Below are positions 21,596-33,464 of a stretch of 64,000 nucleotides of DNA, in pieces (position 1 is the stretch's first letter; each line of letters starts with the position of its first letter). Origin of the DNA: Corallium rubrum (lineage: Eukaryota; Cnidaria; Anthozoa; Scleralcyonacea; Coralliidae); NCBI GenBank assembly GCA_964035015.1, contig OZ036006.1, forward strand, positions 11,697,316 to 11,761,315, written 5' to 3'. Below the pieces are notes generated by a model. That model made no database searches, was not told the DNA's origin, and was given only the letters and a program-made list of their open reading frames with translations. The translations under genes were made by a program, and so were the position numbers.

Positions 21596-21796
21596 TGTGT
21601 AGTTGCATTTTCCGCAACTGGTCCCGGTTTGGTCATAAAATGTATATATTCTACACTCGAATTTTCCTTCACCAAAAATCCTTAGAACATGTCATGCAAT
21701 CGAGTGAAATGCCCAATATCACTTATAATATACCCAATTCCCTCCTGGCATTACCACATTATATATACAGAACACGCGATCAAGCTCTCGGCAACG

Positions 21797-21870
21797 CCCA
21801 TCCGTGGCTCAGTGGTCAGAGCATTGCACTGGAATCGCAAGGTCGTGGGTTCAATTCCTGCCGGAAGGCC
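21797..21870 (+). pseudogene. tRNA-like sequence, unit 3
   Basis: Boxes A and B are intact and the loop reads CTGGAAT. The acceptor stem has changed on the 5' side, so it is probably not a working tRNA. Confidence 0.55.
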
Positions 21871-22019
21871 TGTGTAATTGCATTTTCCGCAACTGGTCCC
21901 GGTTTGGTCTTAAAATGTATATATTCTACACTCGAATTTTACTTCACCAAAAATCCCTAGAACATGCTATGTTATCGAGTGAAATGCCCAATATTACTTC
22001 GAATAAAATTTATTCATGT

Positions 22020-22340
22020 GTTGATATATTAAAGACAAAAAGATAAGCTTCCAACTATAACTATAAACTTCACAGTTTACTTTATACTTCTAAGAGAAGA
22101 CAAACTGCCTGAGTCGTTTCTTCGGCTTTCAGAAAAGGCCACAGGAATTTTGCTCGAAGCCATTTATATATTCTGTGCTCTATATTCAAGGAGTTTTATA
22201 TTTTAATTTTTACGTTTTTAGAGTACAGTGAGTCACATACCTTGCCAAACAAAACTAACAAACGGTCAGTGTTCTGTCGAACACTTAAACACTTCTCGTT
22301 ACGGCACAGTATAAACGAATTGAAAGCGAAGCAGAGAAGA
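22020..22340. other. Duplicated intergenic segment (paralog at 53660-54730)
   Basis: GATAAGCTTCCAACTATAAC and GGCCACAGGAATTTTGCTCG are shared with the region after GPCR2, where the same segment is split by a TIR element at about 53922-54605. No gene is seen. Confidence 0.65.
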
Positions 22341-22355
22341 TCAAAAGAACAGAGA

Positions 22356-22541
22356 ACGGGCAACCCACGGAAATTTGACCTCCTTGACAAGCTCGAGGGA
22401 CGGGATTTTTGACACATAAAATGATCTTAATACTATATTTTAGCACTTAGGGAGGGGTATTTTGACCAACAAGGCTATTCTACTGAGGGGAATTTGACAA
22501 TTTTTGTCTCCAAAAAGTCAATTTCCCCGTGGGTTGCCCGC
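22356..22541. mobile_element. Short TIR element
   Basis: CGGGCAACCCACGGAAATTT on the left is mirrored by a right end that finishes CCCCGTGGGTTGCCCG. Arms about 26 bp. Positions 22542-23129 hold no recognisable feature. Confidence 0.6.
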
Positions 22542-23129
22542 CCCCACCCCCGCCCTGGGGCTTAACATTGATAGGTGCATAAACACACACACGCAAAACA
22601 AAAACAAGTGAAATGTCCATATATAGCCAAAAACAAAATCAAGACAAAGAAAAAATCAATCAAAGTTATCTGATAGTTGAGATCTTTATTCACCCTCCAT
22701 AGTTGATTGGGTTTGTTTTATGTCAACTCGTCGTCAAATATACTAGTCCACGAATGATTCGAACTTTAAAATCCGTTTTAAAGGCCAATTGGGTGCACAA
22801 ATCTGCCAACAAAACAACCCGACTTCCTTTGGGAGTAGTTAACGGCCAACAAACAACAGATTTTGGTCATTTTACATGGAAGTTTACGATACTAGATCGC
22901 ACCTTATTCTTCGTCTAATTTTCCCCCCATATTTGATTTCAGCAAAATAGCAAATGCTTGATATCCTACAATATCCTTAGTATCCTCTTCAACGGATCCA
23001 TTATTTTCCTTATCTCCCTAATTTTATCGTATGAACCCACATGTACCACCAGCCTCGCTTGGTCTCGCGTGTATTGATGACGTTTACACGCAAGATATTC
23101 GTTTTACGCATGCGTAGCTAATACGGGGC

Positions 23130-25927
23130 AGCCCCAATCTCGTACCCAGACCCGCGTGTTCCCATACTCACATGTTCTGATTGGCTAATCCAATGCGCAT
23201 GCTTGACTAGAAATCGTTGCCTGATCTTGCCCATGTTTATAAATATCACTTCAGCCGAAGTTAGAATATGCCACAATGAACAAAATACTCTCAACTTGGT
23301 AGTTATTTGATGCAGGGTTGTGATGTTTTAGCCTCCAGTGCCGATAGGCTTTCATGTTGACAACTTTTGAAGGGTTCCGAGGGGGAAAGCGGCGAGTATA
23401 AAATGGCATGGCACATTGCGCGCCGCATGGAACAAAAGTACTAGTAAGTTCAGAACTACTCATCATTAAAATATATTGTATACGTATGTTATCACATGTT
23501 GAATAAGCTTTCGTCTGATGTATAATTCAAGTTTTTCCGTTTTGTAAAACTTGTTAAAATGTCCAAAATGTGCGAACCGCTGTTCGAAATAATATTACAA
23601 ATAAACAGGAAATTGACTTCTCACAAGTGTTATTAATACAGAATTTTAGATTTTTTTTAAAATATTTAACGCGCAACATTGAGATATATACCAAAGAGAA
23701 GCTATTGAAAAATGCTATTTGGGGTAGAAATTTCAAGCTTTTAGCTGAACGGAAAATATTTTAAAAATGGGAAAACGTCTGTCATTTGATTATTAAATCA
23801 CCAGAGTAACAAAATACTAAAGCCTCAGCGTTCACAGTAGGTTTTAGTTTTAAATCCTTTAACCCATGGAAGCGACCTCTCAGTGAGGGGTAGAATCGCC
23901 TGGCGTTTAAATAATGTATAGCCAGAGTAATTATAAAATACTAAAATACAGAGTAAGAGATTTTAGCGTTCAGAGGGTTTATAAAGATACCTTAGAAGTC
24001 AACAATATTAATGATTTATATAATATTTATTTAATAACACATTCACGCAAAGAATTAAATGACAGACATTTTCCCATTTTTGTATCTGCGCAACGCGCAG
24101 ATATATTGCTATCGTGTTGCTATATTGCTAAAATGATTGCGTCTGACCGTACGCCAATTAGTGATAGCATAATAATGCAATTTGATATGCGCTCATCTCA
24201 GTTCAAATAGATTTTTCTCTGTTGCTATTCTATACGATTTGTTCTAATTCACATATGTTGTACAGAATTTCACACTCTATCTAATCGTACAAGTTTCCTA
24301 AATGGCACAAACCTACAGACGATTGATTTACTTTAAATATGACCGAGTTCGACCGTACACCAAGTAAATAGTGTAATAATGCAATTTGATATTTGCGCTC
24401 ATCTCAGTTCAAATATATTTTTCTCCGTTGCTATTCTAATACGATTTGTTTTAATTCACATATGTTGTACAGAATTTAACGCTCTATCTAACCGTGCAAG
24501 TTTCCCAAATGGCACAAATCTACAGACGATTGATTTACTTTAAATATGACCGCGTTCGACAGTACGCCAAGTAAATAGCCGTATAATACAATTTCATACT
24601 TGCGCTCATCTCAGTTCAACTGATATATTTTTCTCCGTTGCTATTCTATACGATTTGTTCTAATTCACATATGTTGTACAGAATTTAACGCTCTACCTAA
24701 CCATGCAAGTTTCCCAAATGGCACAAACCTACAGACGATTGACTTACTTTAAATATGACCGCGTTTGACCGTAGGCCAAGTAAATAGCGTAAATAATGCA
24801 ATTTGGTATTTGCGCTCATCTCAGTTCAAATAGCCTTTTCTCCGCCGCGGTGGCCGTATTATTGGCCATTGGACTATATCTTCTGGCAGTTAGCCGTTAA
24901 GTTCTATATTTCCGACAAAGTTTGCACAAAAACATTTCGGAGACAGGGGATATTGCTGATAAACTGGTTAAGTATTTTTAACGTGACTTATAGTAAACTT
25001 GTGAGTGTGATCCACCACAGTTTTTGTGAGTCATGATGAGTCATGATAAAAAATTATTAAGGTCAGAGAACGTGTACTTTCTCTTTAATTATCTTATAAG
25101 ATCTCGCTAAAATCTAATAAGATCTACGTGTAAAACTCTTAAGATTTTTTATAAGATCTTACAAGATTTTCCAAGATCACACAAGATCTTGACATGATTC
25201 TCACAGTGGTGGGTTTGCGCAGATACATGTACGCAAAGCGGACCTTTTGTTAAAATATTTTCCGTTTAGCTAAAAACTTGAAATTTCTACCCCAAATAGC
25301 ATTTTTCAATAGCTTCTCTTTGGTATATATCTCAATGTTGCGCGTTAAATATTTAAAAAAATATATCTAAAATTCTGTATTAACACTTGTGAGAAGTCAA
25401 TTTCCTGTTCATTTGTAATATTATTTCGAACAGCGGTTCGCACATTTTGGATATTTTAACGACAAGTTTTACAAAACGGATAAACTTGAACTATAACATC
25501 AAATGAAAGCTTATTCAACATGTGATAACATACGTACACAGTATATTTTAATGATGAGTAGTTGTTCTGAACTTACTAGCACTTTTGTTCCATGCGGCGC
25601 GCAATGTGCCATGCCATTTGATACTCGCCGCTTTTCCCTCGGAACCGTTCAAAAGTCGTCAACATGAAAGCCTATCGGCATTGGAGGCTAAAATATCACA
25701 ACCCTGCATCAAGTAACTACCAAGTTGAGAGTATATTGTTCATTGTGGCATATTCTAACTTCGACTGAAGTGATATTTATAAACCTGGGCAAGATCAGGC
25801 AACGATTTCTAGTCAAGCATGCGCATTGAATTAGCCAATCAGAACGGGCCCTGAAATGGCTGTTACCAGAGCCTCATGTGAGTATGGGAACGTGCAGATC
25901 TGGGTACGAGATTCGGTCAGCCCGTAT
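23130..25927. repeat. Large inverted repeat, ~650-bp arms
   Basis: The left arm (23130-23763) and right arm (25248-25927) are inverted copies with scattered substitutions and one ~30-bp indel. Shared phrases include CAATGCGCATGCTTGACTAG and TATGCCACAATGAACAA. The 1.5-kb spacer holds a tandem satellite. The minus strand of the left arm and plus strand of the right arm share a short open frame starting MMSSSELTSTFVPCGAQCAM or its variant, which diverges soon after, so it is probably not a gene. Confidence 0.75.
24171..24850 (+). repeat. ~205-bp tandem satellite inside the inverted repeat
   Basis: TAATGCAATTTGAT-type starts recur at about 24173, 24377, 24583 and 24793. Units share CACATATGTTGTACAGAATT and ACAGACGATTGA phrases. 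A 9-bp hairpin (TATCTGCGC/GCGCAGATA, 24083-24103) precedes the array. Confidence 0.75.
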
Positions 25928-25965
25928 CTCGCGAGCCGCAATTTCCGATCGTGGCATGAAACCCG

Positions 25966-26095
25966 CTAGCCAGCGTATAGGCCCTTGTTGCATCCGCGCT
26001 CGAAAGTGCTACTGGGAACGAGATTGGCGGAGATGACGAATTTGGAGTACCAAGATGGCCGCCACTACATGGGTCCCTAGGGGGGGGGGGGGGGG
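25966..26095. repeat. Dispersed repeat ending in a G16 run
   Basis: AAACCCGCTAGCC, CTACTGGGAAC and TGACGAATTTGGAGTA are shared with 54835-54985. A run of sixteen G residues follows at 26080-26095. Confidence 0.6.
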
Positions 26096-26360
26096 TTGCT
26101 CTCGTATATAAGGGATACGGGTACGTATCGCCCTATAGGGTATGGTTTTCGAGCTCTGGAGTGTGGGATAGGGTATACAAATTGTCTATTTTGGTCTGGG
26201 ATAGGGTATACAAATTGTCAATTTTGGTCTGGAATAGGGTGCCTATTTTGGTCTGAGAAGGATGCCGATCACGCTGGCGCCGATCCATATAGTGTATTGA
26301 TTTTTGCCGCTTAGGTCTGGGACAGGGTATGGGAAATGGCCTTTATAGGCCTGGGATATG
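26096..26360 (+). repeat. GGGATAGGGTAT repeat family, inverted copy
   Basis: CTGGGATAGGGTATACAAAT recurs inside the copy. The complement matches 51770-52055. Non-coding. Confidence 0.6.
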
Positions 26361-26510
26361 GGCAGAAAAATATAAAAAATATAGTGATACCTTATTGAAG
26401 AATGTAAGATTTGTACTCGATAGAATCCAATGAGATTTCCTCGTCGAATTGCTTGGTTTTCTGCCATGTTTCTTCGAACGGTTTACACAGCTGGGTTGAG
26501 TACTTCATTT

Positions 26511-28053
26511 AATTACTCGGGCTACCGCAGGTAGACGAGTCTGGGTTTCGGTCGTGTTATTACTCGGGCTACCTGTGGTAGAACGAGTCTAGGTTTCGGT
26601 TCGGTTATTTTTTTGGGGTCGCGATATTGCCCCGACAGGCTTTGCGAAACTGCAGGCAGACGTCACAGCTCAAATGCTGATGTTTCATCATGGCGGATAT
26701 TTTTCATTCAGGAGTGGCGAGTTTTTTTCTCTCCTGACGCCTTTGGTTGTCTTGTTCGAAGTGAATTTGTGTTTTAATGATAAACACGCTCGCATTGTTT
26801 TTATACTATAGTAGACCTGGGTTGGTCCGCGATCTCGATAACCGTACGCTGAAAATGTGTAGTACTCGATCAAACCTTTACGAAAATTCTCGATCAATTT
26901 ACATGTGTTATTAATTAAATTGTACTGAAAACTGTTGCTCAAGTGCTGTAAATCAAAGAACAAAGAAAGTTGATAAAGCCAACTTGCAAGTGAAAGGTAA
27001 ACATGCTGTGTTTACATCTTCATCGAAGTTGTCATTTAGCTGAACTGACTTGTGTCTGTGAATGTTTAAATAAATGTATTGAGGTAACTGTATTAATATT
27101 TGTGGTTTGCTTTATATTGCTTGTATTGTTTATTATTGTACTGATATCTTGCACTAACAGTCCATGTTATTAAACAGTTTATACATTACTTTCATCAAGT
27201 GTGTATTATTGTTTTGGTACACCAATATGGCCCAACCACTTCAATGTTTTGGTACACCAGTATGGCTGGCATTTCATTGTTTTGGTACACCAATATGGCC
27301 ACCATTTCATTGTTTTGGTACACCAGTATGGCTACCATTTCAATGTTTTGGCACACCAGTATGGCCACCATTTCATTGTTTTGGTACACCAGTATGGCCA
27401 CCATTTCATTGTTTTGGTACACCAGTATGGCCGATTGGTCACTATTTCATTGTTTTGTTACACCAGTATGGCCACGATTACAATGTTTTGGTACACCAGT
27501 ATGACCACCATTTCATTGTTTTGGTTCACCAGTATAGCCACCATTTCATTGTTTTAGTACACCAATATGGCCGATTGGCCACTATTTCATTGTTTTGGTA
27601 CACCAGTATGGCCATCATTTCATTGTTTTGGTTCTATGACTACCATTTCAATGTTTTGGGGCATGTACATCAGTATAGCCACCATTTATTTGTTTTGGTA
27701 CACCAGTATGTTACTTTTGTTCTTGGCATGGTTGCCATTTAGCAACTTCTTACTTTTACTCTGTCTAATGGCACATGATTTTATTTTTCAAGTGGAGACC
27801 TCCTGGTAATCTTGCCTGGTAAAGGGTTCATAGTTGCATAATGTTTACAGGAAAGGATTGATAAATTTTTTGTGTGCCCAGAATTCCCACCTTAATAATT
27901 CTGTTGAACAAATTCAAATTTTTCTTGACAACTATCCTAATAGCATTTGTTAGCACACAGGTTAGAATCATGGTGTATTGGATTATTTGCATAGCATAAT
28001 CTTCCCATACCAGCCTGTGCCACTGCCCAGTGCCCACTATTAAGTAGCCCGAG
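26511..28053. mobile_element. Repeat with ATTACTCGGGCTACC ends
   Basis: ATTACTCGGGCTACC occurs at about 26511 and 26553 and its rough complement AGTAGCCCGAGTTAACG at 28042. A TTTGGGGTCGCGATATTGCC phrase follows the left end. It encloses a 33-bp minisatellite. Class unknown. Confidence 0.45.
27200..27710 (+). repeat. 33-bp minisatellite, ~15 copies
   Basis: The unit reads TTGTTTTGGTACACCAGTAT then GGCCACCATTTCA. Because 33 is a multiple of three, all frames stay open; one reads HCFGTPVWPPF over and over. There is no flanking gene, so coding is unlikely. Confidence 0.8.
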
Positions 28054-29145
28054 TTAACGCCTAGCGGGCGTCTTGTTGGTATTATTATTATTGTTTTTTT
28101 GGGGTCGCGATATTGCCCCAGCAGGCTTTCCGAAACCGAGATTTCAATTTCATGGCGAGTTGACTCTTGAACGAAGCTTTTCTTGACATTTTATGGATGT
28201 TTTTGAATATTTCCACGACATTTCTTGCCACACTACAAAGCAGTCGTCTCAAACAAAGATGTTAGAGTAGTCGGAATGTCAGCGAATCAAAGGTGTATTA
28301 AAAATAATTGGAAACTTTAAACTGAAGGAGTGAAGAACGTCAGAGAACAGTCATGTATAATAATTGCGAAACCGAGGTTTGGCCGAGTTGTCTCCGGAAT
28401 CCGGATGATCAGTGGTTGTCTCTTTCGAACAAAGCTTTTATTGCCATTTGTTCGATGTTTTTGAATATTTGCAAGACATTTCACTGTTTCTCGGTTGTTT
28501 ACTTGTTTGAATAGCTTTGAAAGTGACCGAGTTATAGTTGATCAGTAATGCGGCTGACAATTGGCTTCAATTCATCATACACATGCTTACAAAGCCTTTA
28601 CAATGTTTACAACTGCACGCGCCGGCGATCGCGGTAGATCTAGTACGTAAAAAATGACGAGCTATGTCAAAACAGCTTGGTCCTGGCCTTGCTATAATAA
28701 TAAGCACCGAATAGAGCAAATATACCGGTAAGATATCAATATGTTGAACATGTTCAGTGCATGTCTAGATATCGCGTGTCACATTACATTTGGAAACGTG
28801 TGTTTTAAAACATGTTTAAATATTTTCTGTTTGTCCGAATTTAGATAAATTCTATATCAAAATGATCGCTTGAATTTGCCGAATCCGACACTATAGGTTT
28901 TGTCTGCTAAATATATTAGATATCCGTTGTTTAATTTTCAGAAAAACGGCCTTGTTTACATTTATATTACATTAGCAAACCGGCGCTTCCTGCACCGCAG
29001 CAGTTCATATGAGACCATAGATTATGTTTGTGAAAATCTATGCAATTATGCATTGCCATCGTCATGTAGTGTTGCTAAAGTACGCACAGGCTACGCGAAG
29101 CTTTCAGAAATCAGTAGCCCGAGTGAACGCCTGAGCCGGTGTCTT
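28042..29145. repeat. Second GTAGCCCGAGT-bounded repeat
   Basis: AGTAGCCCGAGTTAACGCCT at the left is repeated directly as AGTAGCCCGAGTGAACGCCT near 29112. The GGGGTCGCGATATTGCCCC phrase follows the left end as in the neighbouring element. No ORF of note. Positions 29146-29600 are unremarkable apart from a TATATATAATCCC palindrome near 29541. Confidence 0.4.
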
Positions 29146-29619
29146 GTTACCTACGAATGTCATGTTTGAGGGCCCTCAAAACAAAGATGGCGGATCATGC
29201 GCAGAACGGACTGGCAGCACTTTAAATATTTACATATGACGATACGTATTTTAACAAAAAGCTTAATTCAGTGTGCACTTGTCTACACAACTGTTGTAGG
29301 ATATACATCGCTTGTAATTTTTTTTCTCACTACACAAGGTTGATCATTGTTGCGCAAGAAAAAGGCTTTAATACTTAAAACACGATCAAGTCGGTTTTCT
29401 TTGTTCTTTGCAGGTTTATATATGGCTAATAAACCTATGAAGAACAATAGAAGATTTTGAAAGCAGGCGGCTGGTTTTGAATTGTCTCGGGGGAAAATGG
29501 GGTTTATGGGCTGATTAGCTGATTTACATCTGCGGTCGGGACTATATATATAATCCCGGCGATTATATATATAATCCCTATGAATTGATAATTGCCCAAT
29601 TCATACACTAGAAAACCTG

Positions 29620-30345
29620 ACGTGTTGCAAATGTGTCGAAACAACACGCCGTTTTGTCCTCTCAGTTGACACGCTGAAAGTGTGTTGAACACACTTTTGA
29701 CGTGTTGTATTTTAGGCGTGTTGTAGTTAGACGTGTTGCAAAAAACACGCCTTTGGCGTGTTGTATATTGACTAAAACACGCCTTTGGCGTGTTGTATAA
29801 AACACGCATTTAGCGTGTTTTTCATTATCGAAACAACACGCCGTTTTGTCCTGTCAGTTGACACGCCAAAAGTGTGTTGAACACGGTTTTGGCGTGTTGT
29901 CAATGTTAGTGTGTTGTAGGAACACACCAGGCGTGTTCTTACTGGACACACATCAAGAAACAACACGTCAGGCAACAACACGTCAAGAAAACAACACGTC
30001 AAGAAAACAACACGTCAAGCAACAACACATGTTAAAAACAACACGTCAAGAAACAACACGTCAAGAAACAACACATCAAGAAACAACACGTCAAGAAACA
30101 ACACGTCAAGAAAACAACACGTCAAGAAAACAACACGTCAAGAAAACAACACGTCAAGAAAACAACACGTCAAGAAACAACACATGTTAAAAACAACACA
30201 TCAAGGAACAACACGTCAAGAAACAACACATCAAGAAACAACACGTCAAGAAAACAACACGTCAAGAAACAACACACCAAAATAAACATCACGCCAAGAA
30301 ACAACACGTCGAAATGTGTGATCTGAGAGAACAAAGTAAAGCACT
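29620..30345. repeat. Left subterminal array of the CACTA-like element
   Basis: Outer part: scattered GGCGTGTTGT and AACACGCC in both orientations. Inner part (29940-30310): direct AAGAAACAACACGTC units of 15-16 bp. Open frames here are artefacts. Positions 30346-30837 are AT-rich with nothing clear. Confidence 0.75.
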
Positions 30346-30837
30346 CAAAACACACAAATTGTGTGTTAAATTCAAAAACAAATACAAAATATAACTTAAG
30401 GTTGATAAATTTTATTTTTACACTTTAGTTGCCGAAGATGAACCGCTAAGCCTAAACGATATCAAGGGTATTACTGTAAAGGCGCGCGAATAAATAGTCT
30501 ATAATATATAATTGGTACTGATCTCGGTGAAAATTGGCAATCTATTGATTGTCTCGCATACGATAACGTCGCCAGAGAAAGTAATATACTATCTTTAACC
30601 TTCGTAATTTAATAGTTCGTTTTTGTTAATCAATTAACCTGTTCTATAGTGTAAATATAACATAAATCGTTTTAGATATCGCGTTCCTTTTTTTTTCACT
30701 TCACGCAGTTCTTTAAACCTATAATAAAATAGTAAAAGAGTAATGTAAAAGCTATACATTAAATTGCATAAGCAATTATAATACTATAACACTTTGGTAT
30801 TCTAATGTCATAATACCATATTATACAATTAGGCCTA

Positions 30838-32590
30838 GAGTATTTTGGTATTTTAATATTATACACTCTACACTCTGCACTCTCAAACTTCCACACTCTC
30901 TGCACTCCACACTCACTGCACTCTACACTCCACACTCACTGCACATTACACTCTGCACTCCACACTCACTGCACTCTGCACTCCACACTCCGCACTCCAC
31001 ACTCACTGCACTGCACACTCACTGCACTCCACACTCACTGCACTCCACACTCACTGCACTCTGCACTCCACACTCACTGCACTCCACACTCTCTGCACTC
31101 CACACTCTCTGCACTCCACACTCTCTGCACTCCACACTCTCTGCACTCCACACTCTCTGCACTCCACACTCTCTGCACTCCACACTCTCTGCACTCCACA
31201 CTCTCTGCACTCCACACTCTCTGCACTCCACACTCTCTGCACTCCACACTCTCTGCACTCCACACTCTCTGCACTCCACACTCTCTGCACTCCACACTCT
31301 CTGCACTCCACACTCTCTGCACTCCACACTCTCTGCACTCCACACTCTCTGCACTCCACACTCTCTGCACTCCACACTCTCTGCACTCCACACTCTCTGC
31401 ACTCCACACTCTCTGCACTCCACACTCTCTGCACTCCACACTCTCTGCACTCCACACTTTCTACACTCTACACTCTCTGCACTCCACACTCTATGCACTC
31501 CACACTTTCTACACTCCACGCTCTCTGCACTCTACACTCTGCCCTCTACACTCTTTGCACTCCACACTCACTACACTCTGCAATCCACTCTCTGCACTCC
31601 ACACTCTCTGCACTCAACACTCTCTGCACTCCACACTCTCTGCACTCCACACTTTCTACACTCCACACTCTCTGCACTCCACACTCTCTGCACTCCACAC
31701 TTTCTACACTCCACACTCTCTGCACTCTGCACTCTACACTCTCTGCACTCCACATGCTCTGCATTCTCTGCACTCTACACTCTCTGCACTCTACACTTTG
31801 CACTCCACACTCTCTGCACTCCACATTCTGCACTCTACACTATGTATTCTCCACCCTCCACTCTGCAGTCTTCACTCCGCAGTATACACTCTGTAGCTTG
31901 TACTCTCCACTCTGCAGTCTTCATTCTGTAGTCTACACTTTGCAACTTGTACTCTCTACTCTCCACTCTTCATTCTCCACTCTGCAGCTTGCACTCTATA
32001 CAGCTTGCACTCTACACTCTGTAGCTTACACTCTGCACTCTCCACCCCACACTACACCCTGTACTCTACACTACACGCCACACTCTGTACTTTCCACTCT
32101 CCACTAAGCACTCTGAAGTTTGAATTCTGCACTCCGAACTCTACACTCAGCAATCTGCACTCCATACTCTGCACTCTACACTCCACAACCTACACTTTGT
32201 ACTCTCCACTAAGCACTCTGCATTCTGCACTCTACGCGCTAGACTTTGCACTCTGCTCACTACACTACACCACACCACACCACACCACACCACACCACAC
32301 CACACCACACCACACCACACCACACCACACCACACCACACCACACTACACTACACTACACTACACTACACTACACTACACTACACTACACTACACTCTCA
32401 GTGCACTCTACACTCTCAGTGCACTCTACACTCTCAGTGCACTCTACACTCTCACTACACTCTCAGTACAGTACAGTACACGCTCCACTTTCAGTGCACT
32501 CTACACTCTACATTCTACATTCTGCACCAAGCACTCTGCACTCTACATTCTAAACTCTGTACTCTGCATTTTCCAATCTGAACTCTAGAC
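30838..32590. repeat. CACTCTCTGCACTCCA minisatellite complex, ~1.7 kb
   Basis: About 23 nearly perfect 16-bp units run from 31083 to 31457. They are flanked by looser CACTCTGCA variants, a (CCACA)n block at 32262-32345, a (CTACA)n block at 32346-32396 and 18-bp TCTCAGTGCACTCTACAC units after that. All six frames are partly open through the period length; none is a gene. Confidence 0.9.
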
Positions 32591-32911
32591 TCTACGTACA
32601 ATTAATTCAAATTCAGTAAAATTTTGCTGTTTAGAACCTTCACAGGAATTTTTTTTTGCATAAAACCTGCATATTTATGTAATTGATAGTGGTCAACAGA
32701 GTGTTTATTGCTGCCGAGCGTCAGCGAGGCAGCACACTATTCTTGACGTAGCCTGCGAGCAGGCTTGCCCGCAGGCTATTCTTGACGTTGCCTCGTGCCC
32801 AGTCCTTTTTCCGAGCTATGTATAGTCGACCAGATCTCGATTTGTTAAATTTTGCGTTTGTTTGTTTGTCTGTCGGCATTACGTCATCTATATATAAGCT
32901 GATGTCACTCA

Positions 32912-33163
32912 GTGCGCATGTTCCGCTACCAACGTTGCCTTCGATCTCGGATTCTCGGTGGTTCAGCTTCAGCTTCTCGAAGTTCTTCTCGACAGAAAAT
33001 TCACGGTAAGAACAAATACATCATGTCTTTACTTTCTCGTGGAAGTATTCATCAAGGCCATGAAGGTTTCAGTGGCCAGTCTCGAGGAAAGCAGTGCTCT
33101 TTCATGAGTTTATCGGCGCTGTTAACAGCACAAACTATCGCAGTCAGAAAATTGTTTCCATGA
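32912..33163 (+). pseudogene. N-terminal fragment of the element's protein
   Basis: The frame includes SIHQGHEGFSGQSRGKQCSF (about 33040-33100), a G-x-Q-C type motif. From memory it resembles the start of a cysteine-protease-like domain (OTU or herpes-tegument-like) that accompanies Pif1 helicases in some invertebrate mobile elements. A GTAAGAAC donor-like site lies at 33006. The same protein phrase is found on the minus strand at about 43700-43800. It is cut off before the domain is complete. Confidence 0.4.
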
Positions 33164-33170
33164 GAGGCAA

Positions 33171-33464
33171 CAACTGCCTCTCAGACTTGCTTGGGCTCTA
33201 ACAATTCACAAGAGCCAAGGTCTCACACTGCCAAAGGCTTGGATTGATATTGGTAAATCTGAGAGAACTGCTGGAGTCTCTTATGTTGCAATCAGTAGAG
33301 CAAAAACACTGTCCTCTTGTGTTATTGAACCGATGACTTATGAAAGATTGACAAGCTTAAAATCATCAGCGAATTTGCAGTTCAGGCTTGAAGAAGAAAA
33401 CAGGCTAGATCGTTTGGCACAGATTACATGCAGTGCATTTAACTCATCAAACCATTCAGGTTGA
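33171..33464 (+). pseudogene. Pif1-type helicase, C-terminal fragment
   Basis: The 97 residues contain [17 protein letters not shown] (helicase motif V region) and [20 protein letters not shown] (motif VI region), then a charged tail ending in TGA. These motifs place it in the Pif1/RecD-like superfamily 1 helicases that many cnidarian mobile elements encode. Walker A and B motifs and all upstream domains are missing, so it cannot work as a helicase. No ATG starts it; it is the remnant of a deleted element. Confidence 0.75.

Larger units (their letters stand above)
21095..22013. mobile_element. TIR element containing three tandem tRNA-like units
   Basis: A ~105-bp inverted repeat bounds the element: the left end (21095-21207) is the complement of the right end (about 21900-22013), sharing CATAGCATGTTCTAGGGATT and CACTCGAATTTT phrases. 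Between them a 275-bp unit repeats at 21203, 21478 and 21753; each unit contains a tRNA-like sequence followed by a copy of the right-end sequence. So the element seems to have grown by repeating its own inner part. Confidence 0.7.

Noticed and set aside
21164-22046. Overlapping frames reading WVQFLPEGL or GSIPAG
   Set aside because: Translations of the tRNA-like tandem units, a common false gene call.
29940-30310. Possible CRISPR-like direct repeats
   Set aside because: Units of 15-16 bp follow each other without unique spacers, and the DNA is eukaryotic.
29772-30355. Open frames with QETTR or LDVLF repeats
   Set aside because: They follow the AACACGTC subterminal array of the CACTA-like element.
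31019-32581. Frames of 100-200 codons rich in ECGVQ or LHSTL
   Set aside because: Explained by the 16-bp minisatellite, whose triple is 48 bp; codon content simply mirrors the repeat.
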